Assembly (NCBI GenBank): GCA_002401045.1
Contig: NVSA01000007.1
Coordinates: forward strand, 6,838 to 12,688
DNA length: 5,851 bases
Source: Paracoccaceae bacterium
Lineage (GTDB): Bacteria > Pseudomonadota > Alphaproteobacteria > Rhodobacterales > Rhodobacteraceae
Direction: 5' to 3'
A program made the translations under genes and the position numbers. This document shows, piece by piece, positions 5,487-5,851 of the stretch (the first letter of the stretch is position 1; each line of letters begins with the position of its first letter). The notes beneath the pieces were generated by a model. That model saw nothing but the letters and a program-made list of their open reading frames with translations, was not told where the DNA came from and did not search any database.

Positions 5487-5851
5487 TTAGGCTAAAAACC
5501 GAGAAACACTTTCTAAAAAAGGCCTGGGCGCTTCAGCATGAAGCCAATGACCTGCCCCTGCGATTGTTTCAATTTCTGCAGGTGGAAATAACTGTTTGAT
5601 TTGGGCGTGGTAGCTCGCCTGAACGTAGTCAGATAAGCCGCCTTTAATAAATAAAGTTTCCCTTGTGTATCGCCCAGAGACATCTGGAAACCCGACAATG
5701 TTATTCATGTTTTTGGACAGGGCAGGCAGGTTTAGTTTCCAGCTATTCCCTTCGCTTGAAAACATCAAAGATTGCAAAAGAAATGCGCGGGTTGCAGAAT
5801 CATCTAAATAGCGCGCCATATCTATATCGGCCTCAGATCGGCGTGTGTAAT
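5487..5851 (-). CDS. Alpha/beta hydrolase (esterase-like), 5' end cut by window edge
   Basis: C-terminal 121 or so residues of an alpha/beta-fold hydrolase; the frame stays open to the right edge, reading YTRRSEADIDMARYLDD upstream of the first visible ATG (5819), which is therefore internal. Visible landmarks are the cap region RAFLLQSL, the strand-loop TLFIKGGLSDYV that commonly precedes the end of the fold, and GAGHWLHAEAP with the probable catalytic histidine (the HW position), followed by the terminal helix FLESVSRFLA. The nucleophile serine elbow would be in the missing part. The pattern resembles YbfF-type esterases. The substrate is unknown. It is convergent with the polysaccharide operon and probably functionally unrelated. 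Confidence 0.85.
   Translation of the reverse strand, partial: YTRRSEADIDMARYLDDSATRAFLLQSLMFSSEGNSWKLNLPALSKNMNNIVGFPDVSGRYTRETLFIKGGLSDYVQASYHAQIKQLFPPAEIETIAGAGHWLHAEAPRPFLESVSRFLA

Noticed and set aside
5485..5502. GGTT...AACC short hairpin at the convergent junction
   Set aside because: A four-pair AT-rich stem without a T-run is too weak to call a terminator.
5530..5544. Perfect GCTTCA-GCA-TGAAGC hairpin just after the polysaccharide operon, as a possible terminator
   Set aside because: It lies inside the hydrolase coding sequence at the HWLHAEA motif, the stem is only six pairs, and no T-run follows.

Overview
The window looks like alphaproteobacterial chromosome, most likely Rhodobacterales (roseobacter-like). 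I base this on the overall look of the proteins: a PilZ-less cellulose-synthase-like glycosyltransferase paired with a DUF3131 protein, an HfaB/CsgG-type lipoprotein, and an esterase whose C-terminus resembles roseobacter alpha/beta hydrolases. The DNA is visibly AT-leaning for that group. The assignment is recognition from memory, not a database search. Coding density is very high: there is no gene-free stretch over 300 bases, and I see no mobile element, tRNA, rRNA or CRISPR array.

Layout. On the minus strand at the left are a 3'-truncated CsgG/HfaB-like outer-membrane lipoprotein (1-468, running off the left edge) and, upstream of it, a response regulator fused to a SpoIIE/PP2C-type serine/threonine phosphatase (546-1805). 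A 128-bp divergent intergenic region (1806-1933) follows. It holds an A-rich tract, a perfect 8-bp inverted repeat with wide spacing, and a seven-codon mini-ORF with a strong ribosome binding site. From there a tight three-gene operon runs rightward: a membrane GT2 polysaccharide synthase (1934-3808), a membrane-anchored DUF3131 protein (3805-5142, ATGA overlap) and a single-domain histidine phosphotransfer (Hpt) protein (5144-5485, 1-nt gap). The right end carries the C-terminal part of an alpha/beta hydrolase on the minus strand (5487 to beyond the edge), tail-to-tail with the Hpt gene and separated from it by one base.

How the genes may work together (inference). The synthase has its nucleotide-sugar-binding and catalytic motifs but no PilZ domain, so direct c-di-GMP activation of the kind seen in BcsA is not expected. 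The genes around it instead encode an Hpt protein and a receiver-phosphatase, the two central parts of an HptB/HsbR-like phosphorelay and partner-switch pathway. A plausible model is a surface or periplasmic glycan made by the GT2 protein, processed or handled by the DUF3131 protein, and controlled by phosphotransfer from Hpt to the receiver-phosphatase. The CsgG/HfaB-like lipoprotein may supply an outer-membrane export or anchoring component. No sensor kinase, anti-sigma factor or anti-sigma antagonist lies inside the window, so the circuit is incomplete here. The alpha/beta hydrolase is probably an unrelated neighbour.
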